The position numbers were made by a program, and so were the translations under genes. Positions 32,147 to 39,322 of a DNA stretch of 39,665 nt are shown piece by piece; the stretch's first letter is position 1; the number at the start of each line of letters is the position of its first letter. The stretch lies in assembly GCA_964496705.1 (NCBI GenBank), contig CAZCBJ010000011.1, forward strand, positions 1-39,665. Direction: 5' to 3'. The notes under the pieces are model-generated. The model did not search any database and was not told the origin of the DNA. It saw only the letters and a list, made by a program, of their open reading frames with translations. Origin of the DNA: CAZCBJ01 sp964496705 (GTDB taxonomy: Bacteria; Chloroflexota; Anaerolineae; Anaerolineales; Anaerolineaceae).

Positions 32147-33187
32147 TGGATAACTTCCTTCACACCCGCACGACCGCCGCACGACCAGCTCGGTGGGCAG
32201 CCGGATTTCGCGGGCCGGGCGCGCGCTGCGGATGCGCTCAAGCAGCTCGTTGACCGCTTCGCGCCCCACCTGCTCGGCCGGCGCGCGCACGGTGGTCAGC
32301 GCCGGGGTCAGGTGGCGCGCCAGCGGGCTGTCGTCAAAGCCCACCAGCGCCACCTGCTCGGGCACGCGCACCCCGGCGGTCTGCAGCGCAGCCAGCGCGC
32401 CAGACGCGCTCTCGTCATCCGCGGCAAAAATTGCGTCGAAGGCCGTCCCGGCCTGCAGCCAGGCGCGTACAGCAGCCGCAGCCAGCCCCTCGTTGAACCC
32501 GCCGGTGGCGGTCAGCGCCGGGTCAAAAGCCAGCCCGTGCGCCTCCAGCGCGCGGCGGTAGCCCAGCTCGCGCTGCTGCGAGTCCTCGTTATCCTGCGGC
32601 CCGCGCAGAAAGGCGATGCGCTGCCGGCTGTGTGCGGCGATCAGGTGCTGCACCGCCTGGTAGGCGCCGCTGCGGTTTTCGACCATCACGCTGGAAAAAT
32701 GGCTGCCGGCTGGCGCGCTGTGGTAGAGCAGCACCGCGGGAAAACTGGCGCCCGCCAGGCGCTCCAGCGCGCGCTGGGGCGGCGTGCCGAGCTCGCCGCC
32801 GTACACCAGCAGCCCGTCGGCGTTGTGCTTGCCCAGCGGGCTGCCGGGGCCTTTATGCGCGCCTGTCCCCAGTGGGGTGTGGATGGCAATCAGCAGGTCG
32901 AAGCCGGCCTGGCGCGCCGCCAGGTCAATGCCGCGCAGGATGGGAAAATAGAAATCGCTGTCCACGTCTGGCAGCAGCAGGCCGATGGTGTTGGTCTTGC
33001 GCGCCGCCAGGTTGCGCGCCGCGGTCTGGGGCACATAGCCTAGTTGCGCCACCGCCCGCCGCACGCGCTCCGCCGTCGCCGGCAGCACCGGGTCGCTGCC
33101 GTTCAACACCCGGCTGACCGTGGCGGTGGAAACGCCCGCCCGCTCGGCTACATCCGCGATGGTGGGATGGGCGTGATCAGGCCGCAT
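32144..33187 (-). CDS. LacI-family transcriptional regulator
   Basis: About 347 residues. The N-terminal helix-turn-helix and hinge helix are TIADVAERAGVSTATVSRVL (residues 10-29) and PQTAARNLAARKTNTIG, followed by a periplasmic-binding-like effector domain (LLPDVDSDFYFPILRGI onward; DAIFAADDESASGAL). ATG 33187 overlaps the aminotransferase stop as TGATG; GTG 33190 is an alternative. It is the second gene of the operon whose promoter carries a perfect TGTAAGCGCTTACA palindrome, the usual operator type for this family, so autorepression relieved by a sugar is expected. Confidence 0.93.
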   Translation of the reverse strand: MRPDHAHPTIADVAERAGVSTATVSRVLNGSDPVLPATAERVRRAVAQLGYVPQTAARNLAARKTNTIGLLLPDVDSDFYFPILRGIDLAARQAGFDLLIAIHTPLGTGAHKGPGSPLGKHNADGLLVYGGELGTPPQRALERLAGASFPAVLLYHSAPAGSHFSSVMVENRSGAYQAVQHLIAAHSRQRIAFLRGPQDNEDSQQRELGYRRALEAHGLAFDPALTATGGFNEGLAAAAVRAWLQAGTAFDAIFAADDESASGALAALQTAGVRVPEQVALVGFDDSPLARHLTPALTTVRAPAEQVGREAVNELLERIRSARPAREIRLPTELVVRRSCGCEGSYP

Positions 33188-34443
33188 CACTTTCCGCGCA
33201 GTTTTTTCTGTTCCTCGGCCCAGGCCGCCAGCGGCTCGCGCTGATCCTGAATCTTTTTCAGGGCGCTGATGATGTCGTCAATGCCCTGCGTCCCGGCGCG
33301 GAAGGCGTGTTCTTCCAGCCAGACCGAGTCGCGCCAGCAGCCGGCCTCAGCCTCGGGCAGGTGATATTTGGACATGTCAAAGCGCTCGGGGAAGGCGCTG
33401 GGCACCGGCAGGCGCGACGTCCAGGGTTGGAAGAGCGAATACTGGTGCATCGGCTCGTAGCCCCAGCCGGCGGGGATGCCCTCGGCTTCCAGCGCCATGA
33501 TCAGGCCGTACTTGGAGCCGCCGAACTGCTGGATGTCCACCGCGAAGCCGTACTGGTAGAACGAGCGGCGCGTGTTGCGCGGGTCGCGGCGCAGGATGCG
33601 CACGCCGGGCACCTCGCTCAGACATTCCTCCAGATAGGCCTGCGCCTCCTGGCGCTGGCGCATCTGCTCGGGGAAGCGCTCCAGCGCCACCACGCCCAGC
33701 GCGGCCTGCACTTCGGGCAGGCGGTAGTTGGCGCCCATCATCGGCGGGTTGCCGCCCACCGAGCGCCCGCAGTTGATGATGCTCTCGGCGCGGTCGGCCA
33801 GCTCCTGGGTGCGGCAGAGCAGCACGCCGCCCTCGCCGGTGGTCAAAATCTTGGAGGATTGCAGGCTGAACGAGCCGAAATGCCCGATGGTGCCCACCCC
33901 GCGCCCGTTCCACATCGCCCCGTGGGCGTGGGCGCAGTCCTCGATCACGATCAGGTTGTGCTTTTCGGCGATGGCCATGATCGCGTCCATATCCGCCACC
34001 TGCGCGCCGAGGTGCACCGGGATAATGGCTTTGGTGCGCGGGGTGATGGCGGCCTCGATCTTTTTGGGGTCCATGCAGTAGTTCTCGGGGTCGACGTCCA
34101 CGATGACCGGGATGGCGCCGGCGGCCATGGGCGCGGCGGCGGTGGCCTGGAAGGTCATCGCCGGCACCAGCACCTCATCGCCCCAGCCGATGCCGGCGGC
34201 GCGGCAGGCCACTTCCATGGTGACCGTGCCGTTCATCATCAGTACGGGGTAGCCGCCGCCCTGCATTTCGACGAATTTCTGCAGGAACTTCTGCGTGTTG
34301 GGGCCCGGGTAAGGGAAGCCGCCCCAGTTGCCGGAGCGGATTACATCGGTGACGGCCTGGATATCGCGCTCGTCAAAGACGGGCCAATCGGGATAGGATT
34401 GCGGGTGGACGGGTTCGCCGCCCAGGATGGCAAGGGTTTGCAT
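33187..34443 (-). CDS. DegT/DnrJ/EryC1/StrS aminotransferase
   Basis: A 418-residue fold-type I PLP enzyme. D169 (IEDCAHAHG) pairs with the pyridine nitrogen and K198 (FSLQSSKILTTGEGG) is the Schiff-base lysine. The N-terminus LAILGGEPV and the SGNWGG segment are typical. Family members transaminate nucleotide-linked or free keto-sugars, or act in cyclitol/aminosugar pathways. Here, first in a sugar-catabolic operon, it may act on an amino or keto sugar derivative rather than in surface-sugar synthesis. AAAGGAC lies before ATG 34443. Confidence 0.92.
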   Translation of the reverse strand: MQTLAILGGEPVHPQSYPDWPVFDERDIQAVTDVIRSGNWGGFPYPGPNTQKFLQKFVEMQGGGYPVLMMNGTVTMEVACRAAGIGWGDEVLVPAMTFQATAAAPMAAGAIPVIVDVDPENYCMDPKKIEAAITPRTKAIIPVHLGAQVADMDAIMAIAEKHNLIVIEDCAHAHGAMWNGRGVGTIGHFGSFSLQSSKILTTGEGGVLLCRTQELADRAESIINCGRSVGGNPPMMGANYRLPEVQAALGVVALERFPEQMRQRQEAQAYLEECLSEVPGVRILRRDPRNTRRSFYQYGFAVDIQQFGGSKYGLIMALEAEGIPAGWGYEPMHQYSLFQPWTSRLPVPSAFPERFDMSKYHLPEAEAGCWRDSVWLEEHAFRAGTQGIDDIISALKKIQDQREPLAAWAEEQKKLRGK

Positions 34444-34468
34444 GGGGTTGTCCTTTTGAGTGAAAAGA

Positions 34469-34482
34469 TGTAAGCGCTTACA
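34469..34482. promoter_or_regulatory. LacI-type operator palindrome
   Basis: TGTAAGCGCTTACA, a perfect 14-bp palindrome with the central CG typical of LacI/CcpA-type operators. It begins five bases downstream of the -10 box and so covers the transcription start. Confidence 0.88.
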
Positions 34483-34487
34483 ATGAT

Positions 34488-34515
34488 ATTATACCGATTT
34501 TTCAATGGATGTCAA
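34488..34515 (-). promoter_or_regulatory. Consensus sigma-70 promoter of the aminotransferase-lacI-GH4-kinase operon
   Basis: On the minus strand TTGACA (34515-34510) and TATAAT (34493-34488), both perfect, with a 16-bp spacer. The leader to ATG 34443 is about 40 nt and contains the operator. Confidence 0.87.
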
Positions 34516-34570
34516 TCGCTTCGCACAATCTTTGCCTAACGCAGCCTTATTTTTGCTGCCCGTTTCCCGC

Positions 34571-37249
34571 TCAGCTCATCTTTCCCAGCCAGCCCTTGCG
34601 CTCCATCCACTTGGCCACTTCCAGCACCGGCATAATGGTCACCGCCAACCCGGCCACCACCAGCCAGTCCGTCAGCGGCAGCGCGTAAGTTCCGAAAGGC
34701 TTCTGCAGGAAGGGCAGGTAGACAATCAGCGCCAGCAACACCATCTCCCAGCCCACCGCCAGGTTCAGCCATTTGTTGACGAACGGCTTGTCCAGCACCG
34801 AATGGCGGTCTGAGCGGAAGTTGTAGGCCTTGAAGAACTGGATCAATACCAGCGAGATAAAGGTCATCGCCATGGCCTGTTCCTGGCTGTGCCCCGATTT
34901 GAGCGCCCAGGTGAACAGCACCAGGTTGACCAGCATGGACCACAGCCCGCCCAGCGTCATGAGGGTCACCACCGGGCGGGTGAAGATGCCGGTGCGCGGG
35001 TCGCGCGGTTTGCGCTTCATCAGGTCCTTTTCGGGCGGGTCCACCGAGAGCGCCAGCGCCGGAAGCCCGTCGGTTGCCAGGTTGACGTACAGGATTTGCA
35101 CCGCGGTCAGCGGCAGCGGCAGCCCCAGCAGGGTGGCCCCGGCCATTAGGCCAATCTCGCCGATGTTGGAGGACAGCAGGTACATCAGGTACTTCTTGAT
35201 GTTGCCGAACACGCCGCGCCCTTCTTCCACCGCGGCTACGATGGAAGCAAAATTGTCGTCGGTCAGGGTCATCTCGGCGGCTTCCTTGGTCACATCCGTG
35301 CCGGTGATGCCCATGGCGATGCCGATGTCGGCCTTTTTGAGCGCCGGGGCGTCGTTGACGCCGTCGCCGGTCATCGCGGCGATATGCCCGTGGCTTTGCC
35401 AGGCCGTCACCACGCGCAGCTTGTGAGTGGGCGATACGCGCGCATACACGCCGATTTCCTCCACCTCGCGCCGCAGCTCTTCATCGCTCATGGCTTCCAG
35501 CTCAGGCCCGGTCACCACCCGCCCGCCGTTGCCCAGCAGGCCCAGCTCGCGCGCCACCGCCCGCGCCGTCACCGGGTGGTCGCCGGTGATCATCACCGGG
35601 CGAATGCCCGCCTCGGCGCACACCGCGATGGCGGCTTTGGCCTCGGGGCGCGGCGGATCGATCATGCCGGCCAGCCCCAGGAAGGTCATGCCTTGTTCGG
35701 CGGTTTCCACCACGGCGTCGGACTTTTCGGCCACCCCCAGCACGCGCAGCGCCTCGTCCGCCATGCCGTTTGCCTGGTTGAGGATATGTTCGCGCGCGGC
35801 GGCATCCAGCGGGCGCACCCCCTCGGCGGTCAGCACTTGGTCGCAGCCAGCCAGGATCATCTCGGGCGCGCCCTTGGCGTAGGCGGTCACCACACCGTTG
35901 CGCTGGTGCAGCGTGGTCATGCGCTTGGTTTCAGACGAGAAGGGAATCTCGGCGGTGCGCGGGTTCTCGGCGTCCAGCTCGTCTTTGCTCATGCCGGCCT
36001 TGGCCGCCGCAACCACCAGCGCGCCTTCGGTCGGGTCGCCTTTGATGCCCCAGCCCCCGCTGGGGAGCTGTTCCAGGCGCGTGTCGGAGGCCAGCGTTGC
36101 CGCCGCCAGCATGCGGCGCATCGCCAGCGGTATTTCGGCGACAACCCCGCCGCCGCTGGAAAATTCGCCTTGGGGGGCGTAGCCTGCGCCGGAGACCTGG
36201 TAGGTCTGCCCGCCGCAGTACAGCCGCCGCACGGTCATCTCGTCTTTGGTCAGCGTCCCGGTTTTATCCGAGCAGATCACCGATGTGCTGCCCAGTGTTT
36301 CCACCGCCGGCAGCCGGCGGATGAGCGCGTTGCGCTTGACCATTTTCTGCACGCCGATGGCCAGCGAAATGGTCACCACCGCCGGGAGGGCCTCAGGCAC
36401 CACCGCCACCGCCAGCGCGATGCCGAAGATGAGCATGTCGATGAATGGCTGCCCGCGCAGCAGGCCCAGCGCCACGATCAGACCGACCACCACGATGGCC
36501 ACCCGCGCCAGCATGGTGCCAACCCGGTCCAGGTTGTGCTGCAGCGGGGTCTTGCCCGTTTCAACGCTCTGCAGCAACTGGGCGATCTTGCCAAATTCGG
36601 TCTGCATGCCGGTCGCCACCACCAGCGCCCGTCCGCGCCCATAGGTGGCCGCCGTGCCGGCGTACACCATGTTCTTGCGGTCGCCAATCGGCAGGTCGGC
36701 TTTGTCCAGCGGGTGGGTGTGCTTTTCCACCGGCACCGATTCGCCGGTCAGCGCGGCTTCTTCCACCTGCAGGTTGACCGTCTCCAGCAGCCGCGCGTCA
36801 GCCGGCACGCGGTCGCCGGTGCGCAGCAGGATCACATCCCCCGGCACCACGTCCCGCGCGGGAATTTTGAGCTCAACGCCGTCGCGCAGCAGCGTGGCGG
36901 TGGGCGCGGCCATCTGGCGCAGCGCCTCAATCGCCCGCTCGGCGCGGTATTCCTGGATGAAGCCGAGCAGCACGGCAAACAGCACGATCACCGCGATGAT
37001 GATCGATTCGGTGCCGTGCTCCAGGAAGAGCGAGATGGCCGTCGCGCCCAGCAGGATCAGGATGAGCACGTTCTTGAACTGCGCCAGCAGGATTTCGAAG
37101 GCGGAGACGCGTTTGGCGGCCTGGATTTCGTTCGGGCCGTTTTCCTGCAGCCTTTTGGCGGCTTCGGCGCCGCTCAAGCCGCCGGGGGAGGCCTCCAGGC
37201 TGGCGAGGTTTTCATCTGTGGTGAGGGTGTGCCATGCGTGCTTTTCCAT
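34571..37249 (-). CDS. P2-type (SERCA/PMR1-like) cation-transporting ATPase, probable Mn2+/Ca2+ exporter
   Basis: An 892-residue P-type ATPase. The actuator loop is LTGES (167-171), the phosphorylation site D328-K-T-G-T, the nucleotide domain KGAPE, and the hinge MTGDGVNDAPALKKADIGIAMG. Membrane segment 4 has the ion motif P285-E-A-L-P, and segment 6 has NLATDGLP with the Asn/Asp pair of Ca2+/Mn2+ pumps. About ten membrane helices are present. Alone it would be called a Ca2+ pump. Because a Mn2+-sensing riboswitch heads its operon, manganese export is the better reading. There is no clear Shine-Dalgarno sequence before ATG 37249; it follows the small membrane protein gene by 43 bp. Confidence 0.93.
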   Translation of the reverse strand: MEKHAWHTLTTDENLASLEASPGGLSGAEAAKRLQENGPNEIQAAKRVSAFEILLAQFKNVLILILLGATAISLFLEHGTESIIIAVIVLFAVLLGFIQEYRAERAIEALRQMAAPTATLLRDGVELKIPARDVVPGDVILLRTGDRVPADARLLETVNLQVEEAALTGESVPVEKHTHPLDKADLPIGDRKNMVYAGTAATYGRGRALVVATGMQTEFGKIAQLLQSVETGKTPLQHNLDRVGTMLARVAIVVVGLIVALGLLRGQPFIDMLIFGIALAVAVVPEALPAVVTISLAIGVQKMVKRNALIRRLPAVETLGSTSVICSDKTGTLTKDEMTVRRLYCGGQTYQVSGAGYAPQGEFSSGGGVVAEIPLAMRRMLAAATLASDTRLEQLPSGGWGIKGDPTEGALVVAAAKAGMSKDELDAENPRTAEIPFSSETKRMTTLHQRNGVVTAYAKGAPEMILAGCDQVLTAEGVRPLDAAAREHILNQANGMADEALRVLGVAEKSDAVVETAEQGMTFLGLAGMIDPPRPEAKAAIAVCAEAGIRPVMITGDHPVTARAVARELGLLGNGGRVVTGPELEAMSDEELRREVEEIGVYARVSPTHKLRVVTAWQSHGHIAAMTGDGVNDAPALKKADIGIAMGITGTDVTKEAAEMTLTDDNFASIVAAVEEGRGVFGNIKKYLMYLLSSNIGEIGLMAGATLLGLPLPLTAVQILYVNLATDGLPALALSVDPPEKDLMKRKPRDPRTGIFTRPVVTLMTLGGLWSMLVNLVLFTWALKSGHSQEQAMAMTFISLVLIQFFKAYNFRSDRHSVLDKPFVNKWLNLAVGWEMVLLALIVYLPFLQKPFGTYALPLTDWLVVAGLAVTIMPVLEVAKWMERKGWLGKMS

Positions 37250-37292
37250 AGATCAGTTTTTCACTCTTTTCTCTTGGTTAGATTAATCAGTA

Positions 37293-37502
37293 TTACTTTT
37301 TGGGCATGCGCGTTTTGAACATGAGCAGATTCAACAGGTAGACGACGCCCGCCATCAGAAAGAGGAAAACAAAGGCCAGCAGCTCCTGCGCGATCAGCAG
37401 GATTTCCTCAATCCAGATGGCGATGGCTGTGCCGCCGGCGCCGGTGGCGGCGGCAGGCTTCCACAATTTTTTGAACAAAGCCCGGGAAGAAAGCCGGGGC
37501 AT
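37293..37502 (-). CDS. Small membrane protein between dedA and the ATPase
   Basis: A 69-residue protein with a basic N-terminus (MPRLSSRALFKKLWKP), a long hydrophobic stretch from about 20 to 62 that can form two helices (TAIAIWIEEILLIAQELLAF and LFLMAGVVYLLNLLMF) and a basic tail (KTRMPKK). I do not recognise the family. ATG 37502 overlaps the DedA stop as TGATG, so the two are translationally coupled. It may be an accessory subunit of DedA or of the ATPase. Confidence 0.72.
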   Translation of the reverse strand: MPRLSSRALFKKLWKPAAATGAGGTAIAIWIEEILLIAQELLAFVFLFLMAGVVYLLNLLMFKTRMPKK

Positions 37503-38146
37503 CAAGTACTTCTTTCTGGGTGCGGGGAACGCCTGCGGTTGAAAAACCAGTATGCCAGCAGGGCCAGCGCGCCGCCCGCCAGCAGATACGGCAGGGCCAG
37601 CTTGAGGTAGGCGCTGATCAGCGCCCACTCGTGACCCAGCAGGTAGCCGGCGCCGATCAACAAGGTGCACCAGATGTAGGCGCCGATGAAGGTGGCGATC
37701 AGGAAGGTGAGGTAGGGGATGCGCGCCAGCCCGGCGGGGATGCTGATTAGCGTGCGAATGCCGGGAATCACCCGGCCGATCAGGATCAGCCCGCTGCCCC
37801 AGCGGTGCAGTTGTTTCTCGGCGCGCGCGATATGCTGCAGATCCATGCGCGCGTAACGCGCCAGCTTTTCGATGAGCGGGCGCCCGCCCAGGCGCGCTGC
37901 CCAGTAGGTGATCGACGCGCCCAGCACGCTGGCCAGCGCGGCATACAGCCCACCCAAAAAAATCATGCTGGGGGGCAGGCCATGCCTTTCGATCAGCATC
38001 CAGCCGGCCAGCCCCAGGATGATTTCGCTGGGGGTGATGCCGGTGGCGTTTTCGAACACCAGCAGCGCCGCCACGCCCAGCCAGCCCCAGGCGTCGTAGA
38101 TGGATTGGGCGGTGGACAAGATGATGGCTTCCAGTTGGTCAATCAA
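37502..38146 (-). CDS. DedA family membrane protein
   Basis: A 214-residue DedA/VTT-domain protein. Marks are FENATGITPSEIILGLAGW (acidic residue E32), the re-entrant-loop motif GRVIPGIRTLISIPAG (124-139), and LTFLIATFIGAYIWC. DedA proteins are implicated in lipid-carrier flipping and in proton-dependent membrane homeostasis. The only start in this frame after the upstream stop is TTG 38146, with AAGGG about 12 nt ahead. It is the first gene after the Mn2+ riboswitch, an unusual partner that suggests a role in metal or envelope stress. Confidence 0.9.
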   Translation of the reverse strand: MIDQLEAIILSTAQSIYDAWGWLGVAALLVFENATGITPSEIILGLAGWMLIERHGLPPSMIFLGGLYAALASVLGASITYWAARLGGRPLIEKLARYARMDLQHIARAEKQLHRWGSGLILIGRVIPGIRTLISIPAGLARIPYLTFLIATFIGAYIWCTLLIGAGYLLGHEWALISAYLKLALPYLLAGGALALLAYWFFNRRRSPHPERST

Positions 38147-38207
38147 ATCTCAAAAACCCTTTTCAGCTTGCGTCTTGGCTCAGTATTTGGCGCGATGACC
38201 CGCTTGT

Positions 38208-38240
38208 AAAAAAAAGACCACCGCCAGCGTGGCGATGGTC
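38208..38240 (-). terminator. Intrinsic terminator (attenuator) of the riboswitch
   Basis: On the minus strand a GACC-TCGCCA / TGGCG-GGTC hairpin (38240-38216) is followed by eight T (38215-38208). Its 5' arm uses the GAGACC end of the aptamer, so aptamer folding and terminator formation should exclude each other. This predicts that metal binding turns the operon on. Confidence 0.85.
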
Positions 38241-38332
38241 TCGCATTGCTTTGAGACAGCCGGGAAATTAATTTCCGTCTTGACGACTGGCCCTCCCGGA
38301 TTTCTCCGGGCAGCTACTCCCCATCGGAGTTA
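38236..38332 (-). ncRNA. yybP-ykoY (manganese) riboswitch aptamer
   Basis: The minus strand reads, in order, GGGGAGTAGCTGC (38326 downward), a CCCGGAGAAATCCGGG hairpin, CGTCAA, an AAATTAATTT hairpin closed by CCGGC, and GCAATGCGAGACC. These are the conserved elements of the yybP-ykoY family, which binds Mn2+ and controls TerC/MntP/UPF0016/P-type ATPase genes. It starts right after a promoter, ends in an attenuator and lies before a DedA and P2-ATPase operon. The call is by motif match, not by covariance model. Confidence 0.88.
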
Positions 38333-38336
38333 AGCA

Positions 38337-38365
38337 AGTTTACATTAGAATTTGCCGCCTGTCAA
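38337..38365 (-). promoter_or_regulatory. Promoter of the riboswitch-dedA-ATPase operon
   Basis: On the minus strand TTGACA (38365-38360) is followed after 17 bp by TAAACT (38342-38337, four of six matches). The start expected about 7 nt later falls exactly at the 5' edge of the aptamer. Confidence 0.7.
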
Positions 38366-38433
38366 ATCTTCCCGCGCAAAGCTTCGACAGCCCCCGCGAG
38401 GAGGCCGAGCGCGCAGAGAAGAAAGAAGAGGAG

Positions 38434-38541
38434 CTCACACAAAGTCACCAAGGCACAAAGAAGAAATAAATAATAAAAAAACTTTGTGTCTTGGTGTGAG
38501 ATCTTGTCTTGGTGTGAGATCTTGTCTTGGTGTGAGATCTT
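38434..38541. repeat. CTCACAC palindromic repeat (copy 2) with three 18-bp tandem ends
   Basis: CTCACACAAAG (from 38434) faces CTTTGTG...GTGTGAG (to 38500), the same family as 25895-25956. The right end is repeated as three exact 18-bp units (38488-38505, 38506-38523, 38524-38541; unit GTCTTGGTGTGAGATCTT). It lies between the riboswitch promoter and the stop of the phosphotransferase gene. Confidence 0.88.
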
Positions 38542-38545
38542 ATCT

Positions 38546-39322
38546 TCACGCCAGCGCGCGCTCGAACAGGGCACGCTGGGCGGCGACGTAGGCGCGGTCG
38601 GCGGTGTAGATGTCGAGATGCCCGGCGGCGATGTTGGCCTGCAGGCGCGCATCACCGCGCGCGGCGCCCTCGCGCAGCATCCGGGCCATGAAGTCCAGCC
38701 GCGCCAGCACGGCCTCGATCACCCCGGCGCGCTGCTCCAGCCCGTAGGCGGCGCAGAACAGCGCCGCGCGGCGCGCCTGGACGGGCGGCTCAAAGCAGCC
38801 GTCGGGATTGGCGGGGGCGGTCAGCGGGGCGAAGCGGTAGAGCGCGTAGGCCAGGTCCCACAGGCGCGGGCCGGGGTGGGCGTGGTCGAAGTCGATCACC
38901 CCGCGCAGCCTGCCGCGGACGAAGACGCAGTTGTAGGGGGCGAAATCGCCGTGGCAGATCACCTCGACCGGCTGGCGCAGGGGCGCGCGCCAGGTTGTGC
39001 CGGGGGGCAGCCGCGGCAGCAGGCTGGCGCTGGCGTCGTGGATGCGGCGCAGCAGCCGGGCGGCGGCGCGCAGGTTGTCCTCGCTGCGCAGGCGCAGCGG
39101 CAGCGGGTCGTGACCCACCTCGCCGGGCAGGTAGCCGAGCACTTCGCGCCCCTGGGGGTCGAAGCCCAGCGGTTCTGGCACGCCGCGCAGCCCCGCGGCG
39201 CGCAGGTGGCGCAGCAGGGCATGCACGGCGGGGCTCCAGGCGCCGGCTTCGCGGTGGACGGTGTCGCCGATGCGCGCGACGGCGCTGCTGTTGCCGCCGT
39301 GCAGGGCTTGTTCAGTGGGCAT
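38546..39322 (-). CDS. Aminoglycoside phosphotransferase (APH)-family protein
   Basis: A 258-residue kinase-like protein if started at ATG 39322 (MPTEQALHGGNSSAVARIGD). The catalytic loop is H124-G-D126-FAPY-N131 and the metal motif is I-D144-F-D146. The GGN and VRIGDTV-like start is typical of the phosphotransferases found widely in Gram-positive and Chloroflexota genomes; the substrate is unknown and resistance should not be assumed. The frame stays open upstream to the window edge (encoding, for example, TLLSDLIACTEQILRLRSRG), so a longer or fused protein is possible. TGC-TACACT lies six bases before ATG 39322. Confidence 0.82.
   Translation of the reverse strand: MPTEQALHGGNSSAVARIGDTVHREAGAWSPAVHALLRHLRAAGLRGVPEPLGFDPQGREVLGYLPGEVGHDPLPLRLRSEDNLRAAARLLRRIHDASASLLPRLPPGTTWRAPLRQPVEVICHGDFAPYNCVFVRGRLRGVIDFDHAHPGPRLWDLAYALYRFAPLTAPANPDGCFEPPVQARRAALFCAAYGLEQRAGVIEAVLARLDFMARMLREGAARGDARLQANIAAGHLDIYTADRAYVAAQRALFERALA

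Noticed and set aside
34530..34570. Terminator after the ATPase gene (GCAGC/GCTGC)
   Set aside because: Five-bp stem with no T run on the minus strand; too weak to list.
34571..37249. Simple calcium ATPase annotation
   Set aside because: The motifs cannot separate Ca2+ from Mn2+; the riboswitch context favours Mn2+, so a plain Ca2+ label was not used.
35384..37318. 644-residue ORF antisense to the P-type ATPase
   Set aside because: His/Gln/Arg-rich shadow composition and no motifs; the opposite strand has a complete ATPase.
38362..38655. 97-residue ORF containing KISHQD repeats
   Set aside because: The repeat peptide comes from the three 18-bp DNA units; the ORF is in the wrong frame over the APH gene.
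38546..39322. Aminoglycoside resistance gene
   Set aside because: Only the general APH kinase motifs are visible; this superfamily covers many unrelated substrates.
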